Source of the DNA: Desulfovibrio gilichinskyi | GTDB lineage: Bacteria > Desulfobacterota > Desulfovibrionia > Desulfovibrionales > Desulfovibrionaceae | Assembly: GCF_900177375.1 (NCBI RefSeq) | Contig: NZ_FWZU01000001.1 | Coordinates: forward strand, 62,001 to 126,000 | Length of the DNA stretch: 64,000 nucleotides | Reading direction: 5' to 3' | Shown: in pieces, positions 26,936 through 35,760 of the stretch | Layout of the letters: every line of letters starts with the position of its first letter | Numbering within the stretch: position 1 is the stretch's first letter | Position numbers and translations under genes: made by a program | The notes under the pieces: generated by a model | Databases searched by the model: none | What the model was told of the DNA's origin: nothing | What the model saw: only the letters and a program-made list of their open reading frames with translations

Positions 26936-27088
26936 ATGGAAAGTAACGAAAAAAAAGAAAGTCTCTTTGTGTTTGAAAATGGAACTACATATTTTTCAAA
27001 GAGAACTGAAAGACGCATCCTTTTTATAATGACGCTTATCATGCTCGGTTGGGGCATGGTTGAAGGTTTAAATAGATTTTTAGGCTAG
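26936..27088 (+). CDS. 50-residue small membrane protein
   Basis: ATG at 26936, preceded by GGGGAG, to TAG at 27088. The N-terminal half is polar ('MESNEKKESLFVFENG'), and the C-terminal half carries one membrane helix ('ILFIMTLIMLGWGMVEGLN'). It lies between the SLC13 permease and the Yip1-like gene. By position it could be a small subunit or regulator of the permease. The family is not recognised. Confidence 0.65.
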   Translation: MESNEKKESLFVFENGTTYFSKRTERRILFIMTLIMLGWGMVEGLNRFLG

Positions 27089-27099
27089 GAGGGAAGGTC

Positions 27100-27648
27100 A
27101 TGGAAGCTACATGCGCGCATGCTGAAAAGATGGGAGTCAGAGAGTACATGGATACTCTGTTCGCGATTATGCGTTCCCCTGTTAAATATTTTGAAAGTGT
27201 TGCAGATGAGAGCGGATCTAGACGCGCGCTCTTCTTTTTAATGATTTCAGGAATTTTTTATTGCTCTGTGAGCATGACATATTTCTTTGAAAATTCTCTT
27301 ATTATGGGCGTGATTATGATGATTAACGCCATTTTTATGCCTGCGCTCGCAGCTGCTTTCACCTTTTGCATTATCAGCATGTCGACATGTAGCAGAGTGC
27401 CATACGGTAAAGTTTTTAATGTCTATGCTTATGCCGGGGGGGCTCTCATGGTCATTTCATGGATCCCCGGACTGGCGATGGTTATGGAACCTGTTCGCGC
27501 CGTGCTTGTCGGAATCGGTCTGGTGAAAGCATGCGGACTTGGAAAAATGCAAGCGGCTCTTTTAGTCCTACTGACAGCCGTTTTGCTTTTGATATTTTTT
27601 TGGACGGCTGCTCCGGTTATTTTAGAACTGCGTTCAGCTTTTTTGTAG
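27100..27648 (+). CDS. Yip1-like integral membrane protein
   Basis: This 182-residue protein begins with a short soluble segment, 'YMDTLFAIMRSPVKYFESV', which resembles the entry of bacterial Yip1-domain proteins ahead of the first helix. About five membrane helices follow. Cys residues lie in the first helix and in 'STCSRVPYGKVF'. It starts 11 nt after the small membrane protein and has GGAGGGAAGG upstream. Its role is unknown; location suggests a membrane partner of the permease. Confidence 0.6.
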   Translation: MEATCAHAEKMGVREYMDTLFAIMRSPVKYFESVADESGSRRALFFLMISGIFYCSVSMTYFFENSLIMGVIMMINAIFMPALAAAFTFCIISMSTCSRVPYGKVFNVYAYAGGALMVISWIPGLAMVMEPVRAVLVGIGLVKACGLGKMQAALLVLLTAVLLLIFFWTAAPVILELRSAFL

Positions 27649-27712
27649 AATTATAACTGATAAATATTTTGATCTCACCGCAACATGACCTGCACTACCC
27701 CCTCACCCGCCA

Positions 27713-27739
27713 GGACCGGGGGCAAAGAGTCCCCGGTCC
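27713..27739 (+). other. Second GC-rich intercistronic hairpin
   Basis: A 9-bp stem (GGACCGGGG with CCCCGGTCC) can be extended with CCA/TGG on the flanks after a bulge. There is no T-run. It divides the transporter part of module A from the receiver/dikinase part. Confidence 0.6.
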
Positions 27740-27772
27740 AACTGGTAAGAAAGGTAATAAAGGAGTCAGGAA

Positions 27773-28156
27773 GTGAAAAAAATTAGATTACTGCTGGTAG
27801 ATGACGAAAACGATTTCCTCAACGCCTATGTACGGAGACTGGTTCGTCGTAATGTTGATGTAAGTGTGGCGTGCAGCGGGCGGGATGCGGTTGAAGCGAT
27901 TAAAGCCGCAGACTTTGATGTTGTTGTTTTAGACGTAATGATGCCCGGGATGAGCGGCATTGAAACTCTCAGACAGATTAAGGCTTATTCGCCAGCTCTT
28001 CCAGTCATCATCTTAACAGGGCACGCGAAATCTGAAGCTCTTGTCGAAGGTATGGATTGCGGGGCTTTTGATTATCTGCTGAAGCCTGTCGGGACCGAGG
28101 ACTTGTATTACAAAATGCTGGATGCTGTCCGGTCCCGGACACTTGATCTCGTTTGA
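27773..28156 (+). CDS. Single-domain response regulator
   Basis: This 127-residue receiver starts at GTG with AGGAGTC upstream. D10-D11, D54 in 'VVVLDVMMPGMSG', Thr in 'IILTGHAK' and Lys in 'LLKPVG' are all present. No output domain. It lies directly before a PEP-synthase-like gene. The receiver at 50250 instead follows the second such gene, so a receiver accompanies each dikinase-like protein. Confidence 0.92.
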   Translation: MKKIRLLLVDDENDFLNAYVRRLVRRNVDVSVACSGRDAVEAIKAADFDVVVLDVMMPGMSGIETLRQIKAYSPALPVIILTGHAKSEALVEGMDCGAFDYLLKPVGTEDLYYKMLDAVRSRTLDLV

Positions 28157-28174
28157 TCTGCCGGAGATATCATT

Positions 28175-30781
28175 ATGCGCTCTATTTTTGAGGTTATATC
28201 AAGAGTTGTAAGAAATCCTTCAAATGGGAAGGATGATGGATCAAAGCATTTCATTGCGCGCTGTGAAAATTTCAGGCTTCTGCTTGCCGCAAACAGCAAG
28301 GCTCTGGAAATTATGGCGGAGATGACCGAAGAAGCCGATTCCAGCGGCCTGTTCGGGATGTCACATGTCAAATCACAAAGCCTTAAGGCTTCAGCAAATG
28401 TCCGCCAGATGGTCGAACGTCTATGCCGCATGAACCCAGGTAAATATGACATCTTAAAAGATATTTTTAATAATATTGTTATGAAGATGGATAAAGCCTC
28501 TGATTGCCGCGCAGGTCAGGCCCAGGGGCCGTTGATTTTAACTATGGATGAAATCAATGCGGATTCAATTTCAGAAACAGGATCTAAAATGGCTATGCTC
28601 GGAGAAATCAGCTCCAAGCTGGGTATAAGAGTTCCTGAAGGGTTTTCCATAACAGCGTCCGCCTTTTCGTTTTTTATGGAGAATTCCGGTCTGGATGACG
28701 AGATAGACCGTCTAATCCAGATAGCTGACGGTAACGATTTGAATGACCTTTATACTCTGGAAGAAAACATAAAGCATGCAATAGATCTTGCGGCTATGCC
28801 GCCAGAACTTGAAGAAGCTATTGATTCTTCAAGTTCTAATTTTTCAGAAGGCCGACACGATTTCCGGCTGGCAGTTCGCAGCAGCGCGCTGGGTGAAGAT
28901 TCCGGAGAGGCTAGTTTTGCGGGGCAATTTCTTTCTGTCCTTGGAGTTTATCCCGAAAATATAACAGATTCATATCGCTCTGTTATTGCAAGCATGTATT
29001 CGGCAACCGCAATGACTTATCTGCTCAATAAAGGTCTTCGTGAAGATGAGCTTGTTATGTGTGTAGGGTGCCTTGAAATGATTGATGCCGTAGCCGGCGG
29101 CGTCATATATACTCGCGATCCCATGGGAATACATGAGAATGTTTTGATAATAAGCGGAGTTCCGGGGCACCCCAGTTCAATTGTTGACGGAAGTGCGCTT
29201 GCGGATACGTGGATTATGGACCGGACAGATCTTACTATCCGTGATGTTTTTATTGCAGATAAAGAATGGCAAAGCCTGAGTTCAGCAAAAGGTGAACTCA
29301 CTAAAGTTAAAATGTCTGAATGTGGTCGCATAGCTCCTTCAATCTCATATTCAATAATTATTGAACTGACTGAAATAGCTTTGCGTATTGATGATCATTT
29401 CAATTGTCCGCAAGATATTGAATGGGTTAAATCGAAAGACGGTCGTATTTATATACTTCAATGCCGTCCATTGTCAGTTGCCGAATCACTGGCCCAAGTC
29501 AGCCGCATTTCTGAAGAGGATGAACATGAATCTCTTGCAATTTTGAGCGATTGCATTCCGGCCAGTCATGGTTTTGCATGCGGTGAAGTTGTCATGGTCG
29601 AAACAGATGAAGACATGTTGAATTTTCCTGACGGCGCGATTTTACTTACTCATAATGCCAAACCCCGCCTTGCAGCATTGCTGCCTAGAGCTTCTGCGCT
29701 GATTTCAGAACACGGCAGTGCCACCGGACACCTTGCGAATGTTGCCAGAGAATTCAGAATTCCGGCTTTTATAGGCATTGCGGGTGTGGTGGATAAGTTG
29801 GCCGGAGCCGGAGTTGTTACCGTAAATACCGCTACCGGCAAAATTTATCGGGGTTGTATCGAAGATAAGCGCACGGCTCAAGATCACAAGCCGATTCCGG
29901 CGCAGAATAATTCTGTAGTTACTGCATTACGTAATATTCTGCCATTCATAGTTCCGCTATCGTTAACGGACCCGGATTCACCTGAATTTGCTCCTGAAAA
30001 TTGTGTATCACTGCACGATATTACCAGATTTTGTCATGAAAAGGCTGTGGCTGAGATGTTCCGTGACAACGTTGCCCCTGCGGCAAATGCCAAGAGGTTG
30101 AAGGATGAAAACCTGCTTCAGTACTGGTTGATAGATCTTGGAGGCGGAACCTCTTCTTCAGCAGATGATAAATATATAAATTTGTCCGACATCCGCTCAA
30201 ATGCCATGAAAGCGTTATGGATCGGTATGACTCACATCAAGTGGGACGGTCCTCCCCCTGTTCAAATTTCCGGGTTGATGTCGGTTATCGCCGAAGCGGC
30301 CTGTAATCCTGCTCTGGCTCCGGGAATGTCGAATAATATGGGTGATCGCAACTATTTTATCATTTCCAGAAATTACTGCAACCTTCAGTCCCGGTTCGGT
30401 TTTCATTTTTGTACGGTTGAAGGGTACGCAGGGGAAGATCCTGATGAAAATTATGCATTTTTCCAATTTACCGGAGGTGGAGCGGACAAATCGCGTCGCA
30501 TGATTCGTTCATGGCTTATTGCCGGAATTCTTGAAAAGTATGGATTTATTGTTGATGTGAAGGAAGACTCTCTTTTTGCCAGAATTGAAGGAGTTGCGGA
30601 AGAAGTTGTCGAGCGGGCTCTCGCCGTTGCCGGATACCTGCTTGTCCACACCAGACAGATTGATATGGTTATGTCTGATCCCGAGGCTTACCGGAACTAT
30701 CAGGTAAAATTCGAGCAGGATATAAAAGCTGTCTTATCAAGTTATAGCATCCTTTCTTCAGAGTATAGGAGAGCTCTATGA
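28175..30781 (+). CDS. PEP-synthase-like dikinase-family protein (paralog A)
   Basis: In this 868-residue protein an N-terminal helical region (1-130) precedes a PPDK/PEP-synthase ATP-grasp domain (about 140-435) with 'LAVRSSALGEDSGEASFAGQ', 'GGVIYTRDPMG' and 'DIEWVKSKDGRIYILQCRPL'. A swivelling phosphohistidine domain (about 465-565) follows, with H519 in 'GSATGHLANVAREFRIPAF'. The remaining 300 residues are not the PEP/pyruvate barrel; they carry 'GPPPVQISGLMSVIAEA' and 'LQSRFGFHFCTVEGYAG', both conserved in paralog B. It may transfer a phosphate from ATP through His to an unknown acceptor. The stop overlaps the next kinase start by 4 nt. Confidence 0.8.
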   Translation: MRSIFEVISRVVRNPSNGKDDGSKHFIARCENFRLLLAANSKALEIMAEMTEEADSSGLFGMSHVKSQSLKASANVRQMVERLCRMNPGKYDILKDIFNNIVMKMDKASDCRAGQAQGPLILTMDEINADSISETGSKMAMLGEISSKLGIRVPEGFSITASAFSFFMENSGLDDEIDRLIQIADGNDLNDLYTLEENIKHAIDLAAMPPELEEAIDSSSSNFSEGRHDFRLAVRSSALGEDSGEASFAGQFLSVLGVYPENITDSYRSVIASMYSATAMTYLLNKGLREDELVMCVGCLEMIDAVAGGVIYTRDPMGIHENVLIISGVPGHPSSIVDGSALADTWIMDRTDLTIRDVFIADKEWQSLSSAKGELTKVKMSECGRIAPSISYSIIIELTEIALRIDDHFNCPQDIEWVKSKDGRIYILQCRPLSVAESLAQVSRISEEDEHESLAILSDCIPASHGFACGEVVMVETDEDMLNFPDGAILLTHNAKPRLAALLPRASALISEHGSATGHLANVAREFRIPAFIGIAGVVDKLAGAGVVTVNTATGKIYRGCIEDKRTAQDHKPIPAQNNSVVTALRNILPFIVPLSLTDPDSPEFAPENCVSLHDITRFCHEKAVAEMFRDNVAPAANAKRLKDENLLQYWLIDLGGGTSSSADDKYINLSDIRSNAMKALWIGMTHIKWDGPPPVQISGLMSVIAEAACNPALAPGMSNNMGDRNYFIISRNYCNLQSRFGFHFCTVEGYAGEDPDENYAFFQFTGGGADKSRRMIRSWLIAGILEKYGFIVDVKEDSLFARIEGVAEEVVERALAVAGYLLVHTRQIDMVMSDPEAYRNYQVKFEQDIKAVLSSYSILSSEYRRAL

Positions 30782-32439
30782 CGACTACTTCCTACACGAA
30801 GCTCAGATGGAAGCTGATTGCAATAACTTTATGCTTCTCTCTTATACCTCTTTTTGTGCTTGGTTACGTTATTCATGACCAGTTCAGTAAATCTTATGAA
30901 GAAAAACTGACCAGTAATTTGATGCTGGTTGTGAATAATAAGCGGGACACAATTGACATGTTTTTAACTGAACGTGTCGTGCAATTGCAGAATCTTGCCA
31001 ATACGCACACGCTCGCGCAGATGACGGACCAAGCGTATCTTAATTCTCTCTTTGATATAATTCATAATACATCACGGTCTTTTATCGATCTCGGCGTTAT
31101 CGGTCCTGACGGGAATCATGAGGCTTACAGCGGTCCTTTTGATCTTAGAGATGTAAATTACAAAGATGAAGCATGGTTTAATCAGGTTATGCTCAAAGGA
31201 CTTTATATAAGTGATGTTTTTATGGGGTTCAGGAATTTTCCGCATTTCATTATTGCTGTGAAAAGAAGAGAAGCCGGTAAAACATGGATACTAAGGGCTA
31301 CTATTGATTCCGATGTCTTTAAAGCTCTTGTCAGAAACGTTCGCAGCGGTAAACTGGGTGATGCTTATCTGGTCAATCGTAATTGGGATCTTCAAACACC
31401 ATCACGGTTCGGGGGTAAGGTTTTATCCCGTGCGCGACTTCCTGAATATTCCGATGTTAAAACTGTGAATATTTGCGAATGGACTGAAAACGGAACAACG
31501 CATGTTGCAGGCATAACCTCTTTGTCACTTACAGATTGGAAACTTGTTGTCACTGAAAGTCCCGGTGAAGAGCTGTCTCCGCTGCTGAGAGCTCAATCAA
31601 TGGTATATATTCTGTTTCTGATTTGTGCATGCATGATTTTTGCGGGTACATATCTGACGATTGGTTCTGTTGTCGGAAAATTAAAGGCGGCGAATGATGA
31701 ACGTGCTGCCATGGATGCGACTGTTATGCAATCGAGCAAAATGGCCTCTCTCGGCAAAATGGCTGCCGGTGTAGCTCATGAAATAAACAATCCTTTGTCC
31801 ATAATAAGAGAAAGTGCCGGATGGATTCGTGATCTTATCAATGACGGAGAATTGGACGGATTCGAACTTTTGGACGATCTGAATGAAGCTGTCAGTGATA
31901 TTGACAGACATGTTGAAAGAGCTCGCACTGTTACCCACAGAATGCTTGGGTTCGCCCGCAGAATGGAACCTGTTCAGGAAGATGTCGACCTTAATATTCT
32001 AGCTAAACAGACAGTTACCTTTCTGGAAAATGAAATCAAACATCGTAGTATTGACGTCGTTTTCGATCTTGACCCAGCGCTTCCGCTGATAACAACAGAT
32101 TCGAATCAGGTGCAGCAGATAATTCTTAACCTGTTGGAAAATGCAATTGATGCTGTCGGCGAGAATGGGCGTATCACACTGGAAAGCCGTGTGGAAGGAT
32201 CATTCATTGCTATGGGAGTTCAGGATACGGGGACCGGCATTCCTCCGGATCAGCTTTCCAAGGTGTTTGATCCTTTCTTTACAACAAAACCGGCAGGAGA
32301 GGGCACAGGATTGGGCTTATCTATCATATACAGCGCACTGAATAAACTTGGTGGTAAAATCACAGTGCAAAGTGAACATGGGCAGGGAGCTGTATTTACT
32401 TTTTTTCTACCGCTATCAGGTGCTGTCAGCGATAGCTAG
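30778..32439 (+). CDS. Sensor histidine kinase with periplasmic Cache domain
   Basis: This 553-residue kinase has TM1 at about 12-33 and a Cache sensor with 'DLGVIGPDGNHEAYSGPFDL' and 'ISDVFMGFRNFPHFIIAV'. TM2 lies at about 275-297. The H-box is 'AAGVAHEINNPLSII' (H334), followed by the ATPase boxes 'LLENAIDAVG', 'DTGTGIP' and 'GEGTGLGLSI'. It overlaps the dikinase gene (ATGA) and is followed after 8 nt by a receiver, an apparent cognate pair. Overall it is similar to the kinases at 21617 and 42901. Confidence 0.92.
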   Translation: MTTTSYTKLRWKLIAITLCFSLIPLFVLGYVIHDQFSKSYEEKLTSNLMLVVNNKRDTIDMFLTERVVQLQNLANTHTLAQMTDQAYLNSLFDIIHNTSRSFIDLGVIGPDGNHEAYSGPFDLRDVNYKDEAWFNQVMLKGLYISDVFMGFRNFPHFIIAVKRREAGKTWILRATIDSDVFKALVRNVRSGKLGDAYLVNRNWDLQTPSRFGGKVLSRARLPEYSDVKTVNICEWTENGTTHVAGITSLSLTDWKLVVTESPGEELSPLLRAQSMVYILFLICACMIFAGTYLTIGSVVGKLKAANDERAAMDATVMQSSKMASLGKMAAGVAHEINNPLSIIRESAGWIRDLINDGELDGFELLDDLNEAVSDIDRHVERARTVTHRMLGFARRMEPVQEDVDLNILAKQTVTFLENEIKHRSIDVVFDLDPALPLITTDSNQVQQIILNLLENAIDAVGENGRITLESRVEGSFIAMGVQDTGTGIPPDQLSKVFDPFFTTKPAGEGTGLGLSIIYSALNKLGGKITVQSEHGQGAVFTFFLPLSGAVSDS

Positions 32440-32447
32440 GAGGAACT

Positions 32448-32846
32448 GTGTCCAGAATAAGAGTGCTTGTAGTGGATGACGAACCTGATTTTTTAAAGTT
32501 GATAAGCCGAAGACTAACGAAGCGGAATGTGGATGTTGATGTGGCAAATAACGGACAGGAGGCTTTGCAGTTTATGTCTAAAAATCCAGTCAATGTCGTA
32601 ATTCTGGATGTCAGAATGCCGGGGCTTAGCGGCATTGAAACTCTTAAGGAAATTAGACGCAGATATCGGGATACTTCGGTTATTATGCTTACCGGCCATG
32701 GGTCTGTTCAGTCCGGAATAGAAGGCATCAGTCATGGTGCATACGACTATATCCTCAAGCCGTTTTTAATTGATGATCTGCTTGAAAGAATACGCGCAGC
32801 GAACGAACACGCGGAGCTTAAGCGGCAGAGCCGGAGTGTTTCATGA
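32448..32846 (+). CDS. Single-domain response regulator
   Basis: This 132-residue receiver starts at GTG with TAGGAGGAA upstream. D10-D11, D54 in 'VVILDVRMPGLSG', Thr in 'IMLTGHGS' and Lys in 'ILKPF' are intact. No output domain. Its stop overlaps the next kinase start by 4 nt. Confidence 0.92.
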   Translation: MSRIRVLVVDDEPDFLKLISRRLTKRNVDVDVANNGQEALQFMSKNPVNVVILDVRMPGLSGIETLKEIRRRYRDTSVIMLTGHGSVQSGIEGISHGAYDYILKPFLIDDLLERIRAANEHAELKRQSRSVS

Positions 32847-33742
32847 ATCTGAACAAAACTAGAAGAATTATCCAATTGGGACAATACGCATACCCCTTGT
32901 CGTATTTGGTAATATTGATTGTTGCTTATGAATGGCCCTTTGTCGGAAGTGTTGCCGCGGTTTTAGCCTCCATCGGTTTGTGGATGATTCTCAGGTCTTC
33001 ATTCAGTTCGCTGGTGCGTGCCTGCGATGAACAGGCAGATCTTAAAAATCAGCTTGTACAATCTCAAAAAATATCTGCGCTCGGCGAAATTTCAGCAGGT
33101 ATAGCACATGAGATTAATAATCCGCTGAATGTAATCATGCAGGAAGCAGAATTAATGCGGATAAACCTTTATTCAGATCCTACCCATGAGGAAATGGATG
33201 AACTTCGTGAAAGTCTGGAAGTTGTTTTTAAACAGGTCGAACGCTGCTCAGATATTACCCATAAATTGCTTGATTTTGCACGAAAGAGGCGGCCGGTTAC
33301 ACAAACCGCGGATATTAACAGGCTGCTGCTGGATATGTTGACCTTAGTTCAAACGGAGACTGATGCTAAGAATATCAAGGTCGTAAAAAAATTCAGCTCT
33401 GATATCCCGAAAATTAAAACAGATCCTCCTTTGTTGCGGCAGGTTTTTCTTAATCTTCTTAACAACGCGGTTCAGGCTGTAGAAGGTAACGGCGAGATTG
33501 TTGTAACCACTTGGAGTTGTGACGATATGGCATTCGCGCAGATCAGTGATACCGGCCCCGGGATTCCTGAAGCGCAACTTAAGCAAATATTTAATCCTTT
33601 TTATACGACCAAGCCGCCAGGAAAAGGCACAGGGCTGGGGCTGTCGGTCAGCCTTCGGATTGTAAATCAGCTTGGCGGTTATATTACTGTAGAATCGGAA
33701 CAGGGTATGGGCGCATCCTTTACTGTTCATGTTCCCGTTTAA
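32843..33742 (+). CDS. Short membrane histidine kinase without extracytoplasmic sensor
   Basis: This 299-residue protein consists of two closely spaced membrane helices (about 14-30 and 33-52) with almost no loop between, then a kinase core. H89 lies in 'SAGIAHEINNPLNVIM', followed by 'LNNAVQAVEG', 'DTGPGIPE' and 'GKGTGLGLSVSLRI'. With no sensor domain, input must come through the membrane helices or a partner, as with kinases that monitor a transporter. It is translationally coupled to the receiver before it, and another receiver follows after 15 nt. Confidence 0.9.
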   Translation: MNLNKTRRIIQLGQYAYPLSYLVILIVAYEWPFVGSVAAVLASIGLWMILRSSFSSLVRACDEQADLKNQLVQSQKISALGEISAGIAHEINNPLNVIMQEAELMRINLYSDPTHEEMDELRESLEVVFKQVERCSDITHKLLDFARKRRPVTQTADINRLLLDMLTLVQTETDAKNIKVVKKFSSDIPKIKTDPPLLRQVFLNLLNNAVQAVEGNGEIVVTTWSCDDMAFAQISDTGPGIPEAQLKQIFNPFYTTKPPGKGTGLGLSVSLRIVNQLGGYITVESEQGMGASFTVHVPV

Positions 33743-33757
33743 TATCAGGAGGATATA

Positions 33758-34192
33758 ATGGAACAATCTCCAAAAGCTATTGTTAAGGTTCTGGTTGTTG
33801 ATGACGAGGAACGTTTCCGGAAAACAACCGTGCGGATGCTTAATGAAAAAGGTTTGATGGCGGATGAAGCTGCTGACGGGGCTGCAGCTCTTGAAAAACT
33901 TGCGGAAGGTGATTTTGATGTTGTTCTGCTTGATATTAAAATGCCCGGGCTCTCCGGTGAGGAAACTTTTCAGAGAATTCATGAGAATTGCTTTGATGTG
34001 GAGACTGTTTTTCTTTCAGGACATGTTTCCCTTAACAGGGCTGTAGATTTAATTCAGCACGGAGCATTCGATTACCTCCTTAAACCTGCTTCATTTCAGG
34101 ATATAGTTAAAAAAATTAATCAGGCATATGACCAGAAAATGCTCCGCAACGATAAGATAGGCATCCACGATCTTTTGAATAACCCTGAATAA
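33758..34192 (+). CDS. Single-domain response regulator
   Basis: This 144-residue receiver has D15-D16, D59 in 'VVLLDIKMPGLSG', Ser replacing the switch Thr in 'VFLSGHVS', and Lys in 'LLKPAS'. A 20-residue C-terminal tail has no recognised domain. AGGAGG precedes the ATG. It lies between two kinases, either of which may phosphorylate it. Confidence 0.92.
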   Translation: MEQSPKAIVKVLVVDDEERFRKTTVRMLNEKGLMADEAADGAAALEKLAEGDFDVVLLDIKMPGLSGEETFQRIHENCFDVETVFLSGHVSLNRAVDLIQHGAFDYLLKPASFQDIVKKINQAYDQKMLRNDKIGIHDLLNNPE

Positions 34193-34217
34193 CCATGTGT
34201 AATCATGGAGACATCTC

Positions 34218-35744
34218 ATGACTGAATTTTCTCAAGATAATATGAGGCTCTGTTATTGGAACGGTTCAATGAATCCGTTTATTATAGGAATTGTCGGAGT
34301 CGGCCCGGGTTTGAAAGTCCTTTTGGATATTATCAACAATGAAGTATTTAGAGAGTTTCTTCCTGAGATGACATTGGTAGCAATTAGTGATGTTCACCAA
34401 AAGAAGGACACTCTTGCGCTTGGTGAACTTGGTATTCCTATATACAGCTCCTATGCTGAGATGCTTGAGATTCATCCTGATATTAATCTTGTTATCGAAA
34501 TGACCGGTAACAATGATATGTTTTCAAGTATTAGAAAATATCTACCTGAATCAGTATCATTAATGGATCATCGCGAAATCGTGTTCTTTTGCGGTCTGCA
34601 TGACATGGCCCTTGTGAAGGGTAACTATAAGAATAATCTTGCTCAGCAGCAGGTTCTGATTCAGTCGATTATTGATGAAATACGGGAAGATATATTTCTT
34701 ATGGATAAAAACGGAAGTGTTGTGGATTTAAACAGTGTTGTCTGGCGCAGGGCTGAAATTCCAAAAAGTGATTTGATAGGTAAAACCTGTTGGAACGCCG
34801 CACGCCAGCGTGACGGATCTGTTTTCTGTGATAAGTTTGATTCTGAATGTCCCTTCCATAAAACTTTAAGGAGCGGGCAAAAAGAAGAATCACTTGTTAC
34901 AAAAGTGAATAAAGACGGCCTGCTGCAATATTACAGACTCTATGCGTATCCTGTTTTTGATATAAGGGGTGAAATGTCTCATATTATGGTCATGCACCGA
35001 GATATTACTGAACGTACCAATCGTGAAAAGCACCAGAATCAGCGGGACAGGTTAGCTGTAATCGGCGAAATGTCCACGTATCTGGCTCATGAAATCCGCA
35101 ACCCGCTCTTTGCAATCGGTGGATTTGCCAATTCATTATTTAAGTCTTCGACCCTTAATGAAAAGGATCGTGAGAAGGTACAGATAATTGTTGAAGAGAC
35201 AAAGCGGCTGGACAGATTACTCACGAATATGCTTAATTTTGTGCGATCCTCTCATACATCAAGGAAGGAACTGAATATATTGGCCGTCGTTAAGAACGCC
35301 GCGGAATTAATGTCCATCGGTTACGGTCAGCGCGGGTATAAAATTGAGGTCTGCTCCGTTTCTCCTCTTCCAAATGTTCTAGGAGACGAAGATGCTTTGA
35401 AGCAATGCACTGTTAATCTTATAAAAAATGCAGTTGAGGCTATGCCTGAAGGCGGGGTGATTACGCTTAAGCTTGATTTGAACGGTGGCGATGTTGTTTT
35501 GCAAGTGACTGATACCGGGGTAGGTATGAATGAGCATGAGCAGGACCGTGTTTTTAATCCTTTCTATTCCACAAAAGAAGACGGAAGCGGGCTTGGACTG
35601 GCAATGATTAAGAAGATCGTTGAGGAACTTGGCGGCCGAGTTAAGCTTGCAAGTAAACCCGGTATCGGAACAACTGTTTCGTTGTTTTTACCTCCGGCCC
35701 TTGATGTTGCGGTCACAGAAGCAAACGAAGTTGCCGCAACCTAG
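34218..35744 (+). CDS. Histidine kinase with N-terminal Rossmann-like and PAS domains
   Basis: This 508-residue soluble kinase has an N-terminal domain (about 20-125) that looks dinucleotide-binding: 'IIGIVGVGPG', 'TLVAISDV' and 'DINLVIEMTG' follow the pattern of dehydrogenase/homoserine-dehydrogenase N-domains. A PAS domain follows (about 150-265) with Cys-rich 'GKTCWNAARQRDGSVFCD' and 'SECPFHKTL'. The H-box is 'STYLAHEIRNPLFAIGG' (H291), then a complete ATPase domain. No membrane helix is present. It could report NAD(P)H or another cytoplasmic redox cue to the receivers around it. The TauE-like permease gene starts 16 nt later. Confidence 0.85.
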   Translation: MTEFSQDNMRLCYWNGSMNPFIIGIVGVGPGLKVLLDIINNEVFREFLPEMTLVAISDVHQKKDTLALGELGIPIYSSYAEMLEIHPDINLVIEMTGNNDMFSSIRKYLPESVSLMDHREIVFFCGLHDMALVKGNYKNNLAQQQVLIQSIIDEIREDIFLMDKNGSVVDLNSVVWRRAEIPKSDLIGKTCWNAARQRDGSVFCDKFDSECPFHKTLRSGQKEESLVTKVNKDGLLQYYRLYAYPVFDIRGEMSHIMVMHRDITERTNREKHQNQRDRLAVIGEMSTYLAHEIRNPLFAIGGFANSLFKSSTLNEKDREKVQIIVEETKRLDRLLTNMLNFVRSSHTSRKELNILAVVKNAAELMSIGYGQRGYKIEVCSVSPLPNVLGDEDALKQCTVNLIKNAVEAMPEGGVITLKLDLNGGDVVLQVTDTGVGMNEHEQDRVFNPFYSTKEDGSGLGLAMIKKIVEELGGRVKLASKPGIGTTVSLFLPPALDVAVTEANEVAAT

Positions 35745-35760
35745 TATTTAAGGAGAAAAT

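Noticed and set aside
33344-33982. 212-codon antisense open frame across a kinase and receiver
   Set aside because: It overlaps two well-supported genes on the other strand and has no family resemblance or ribosome site.
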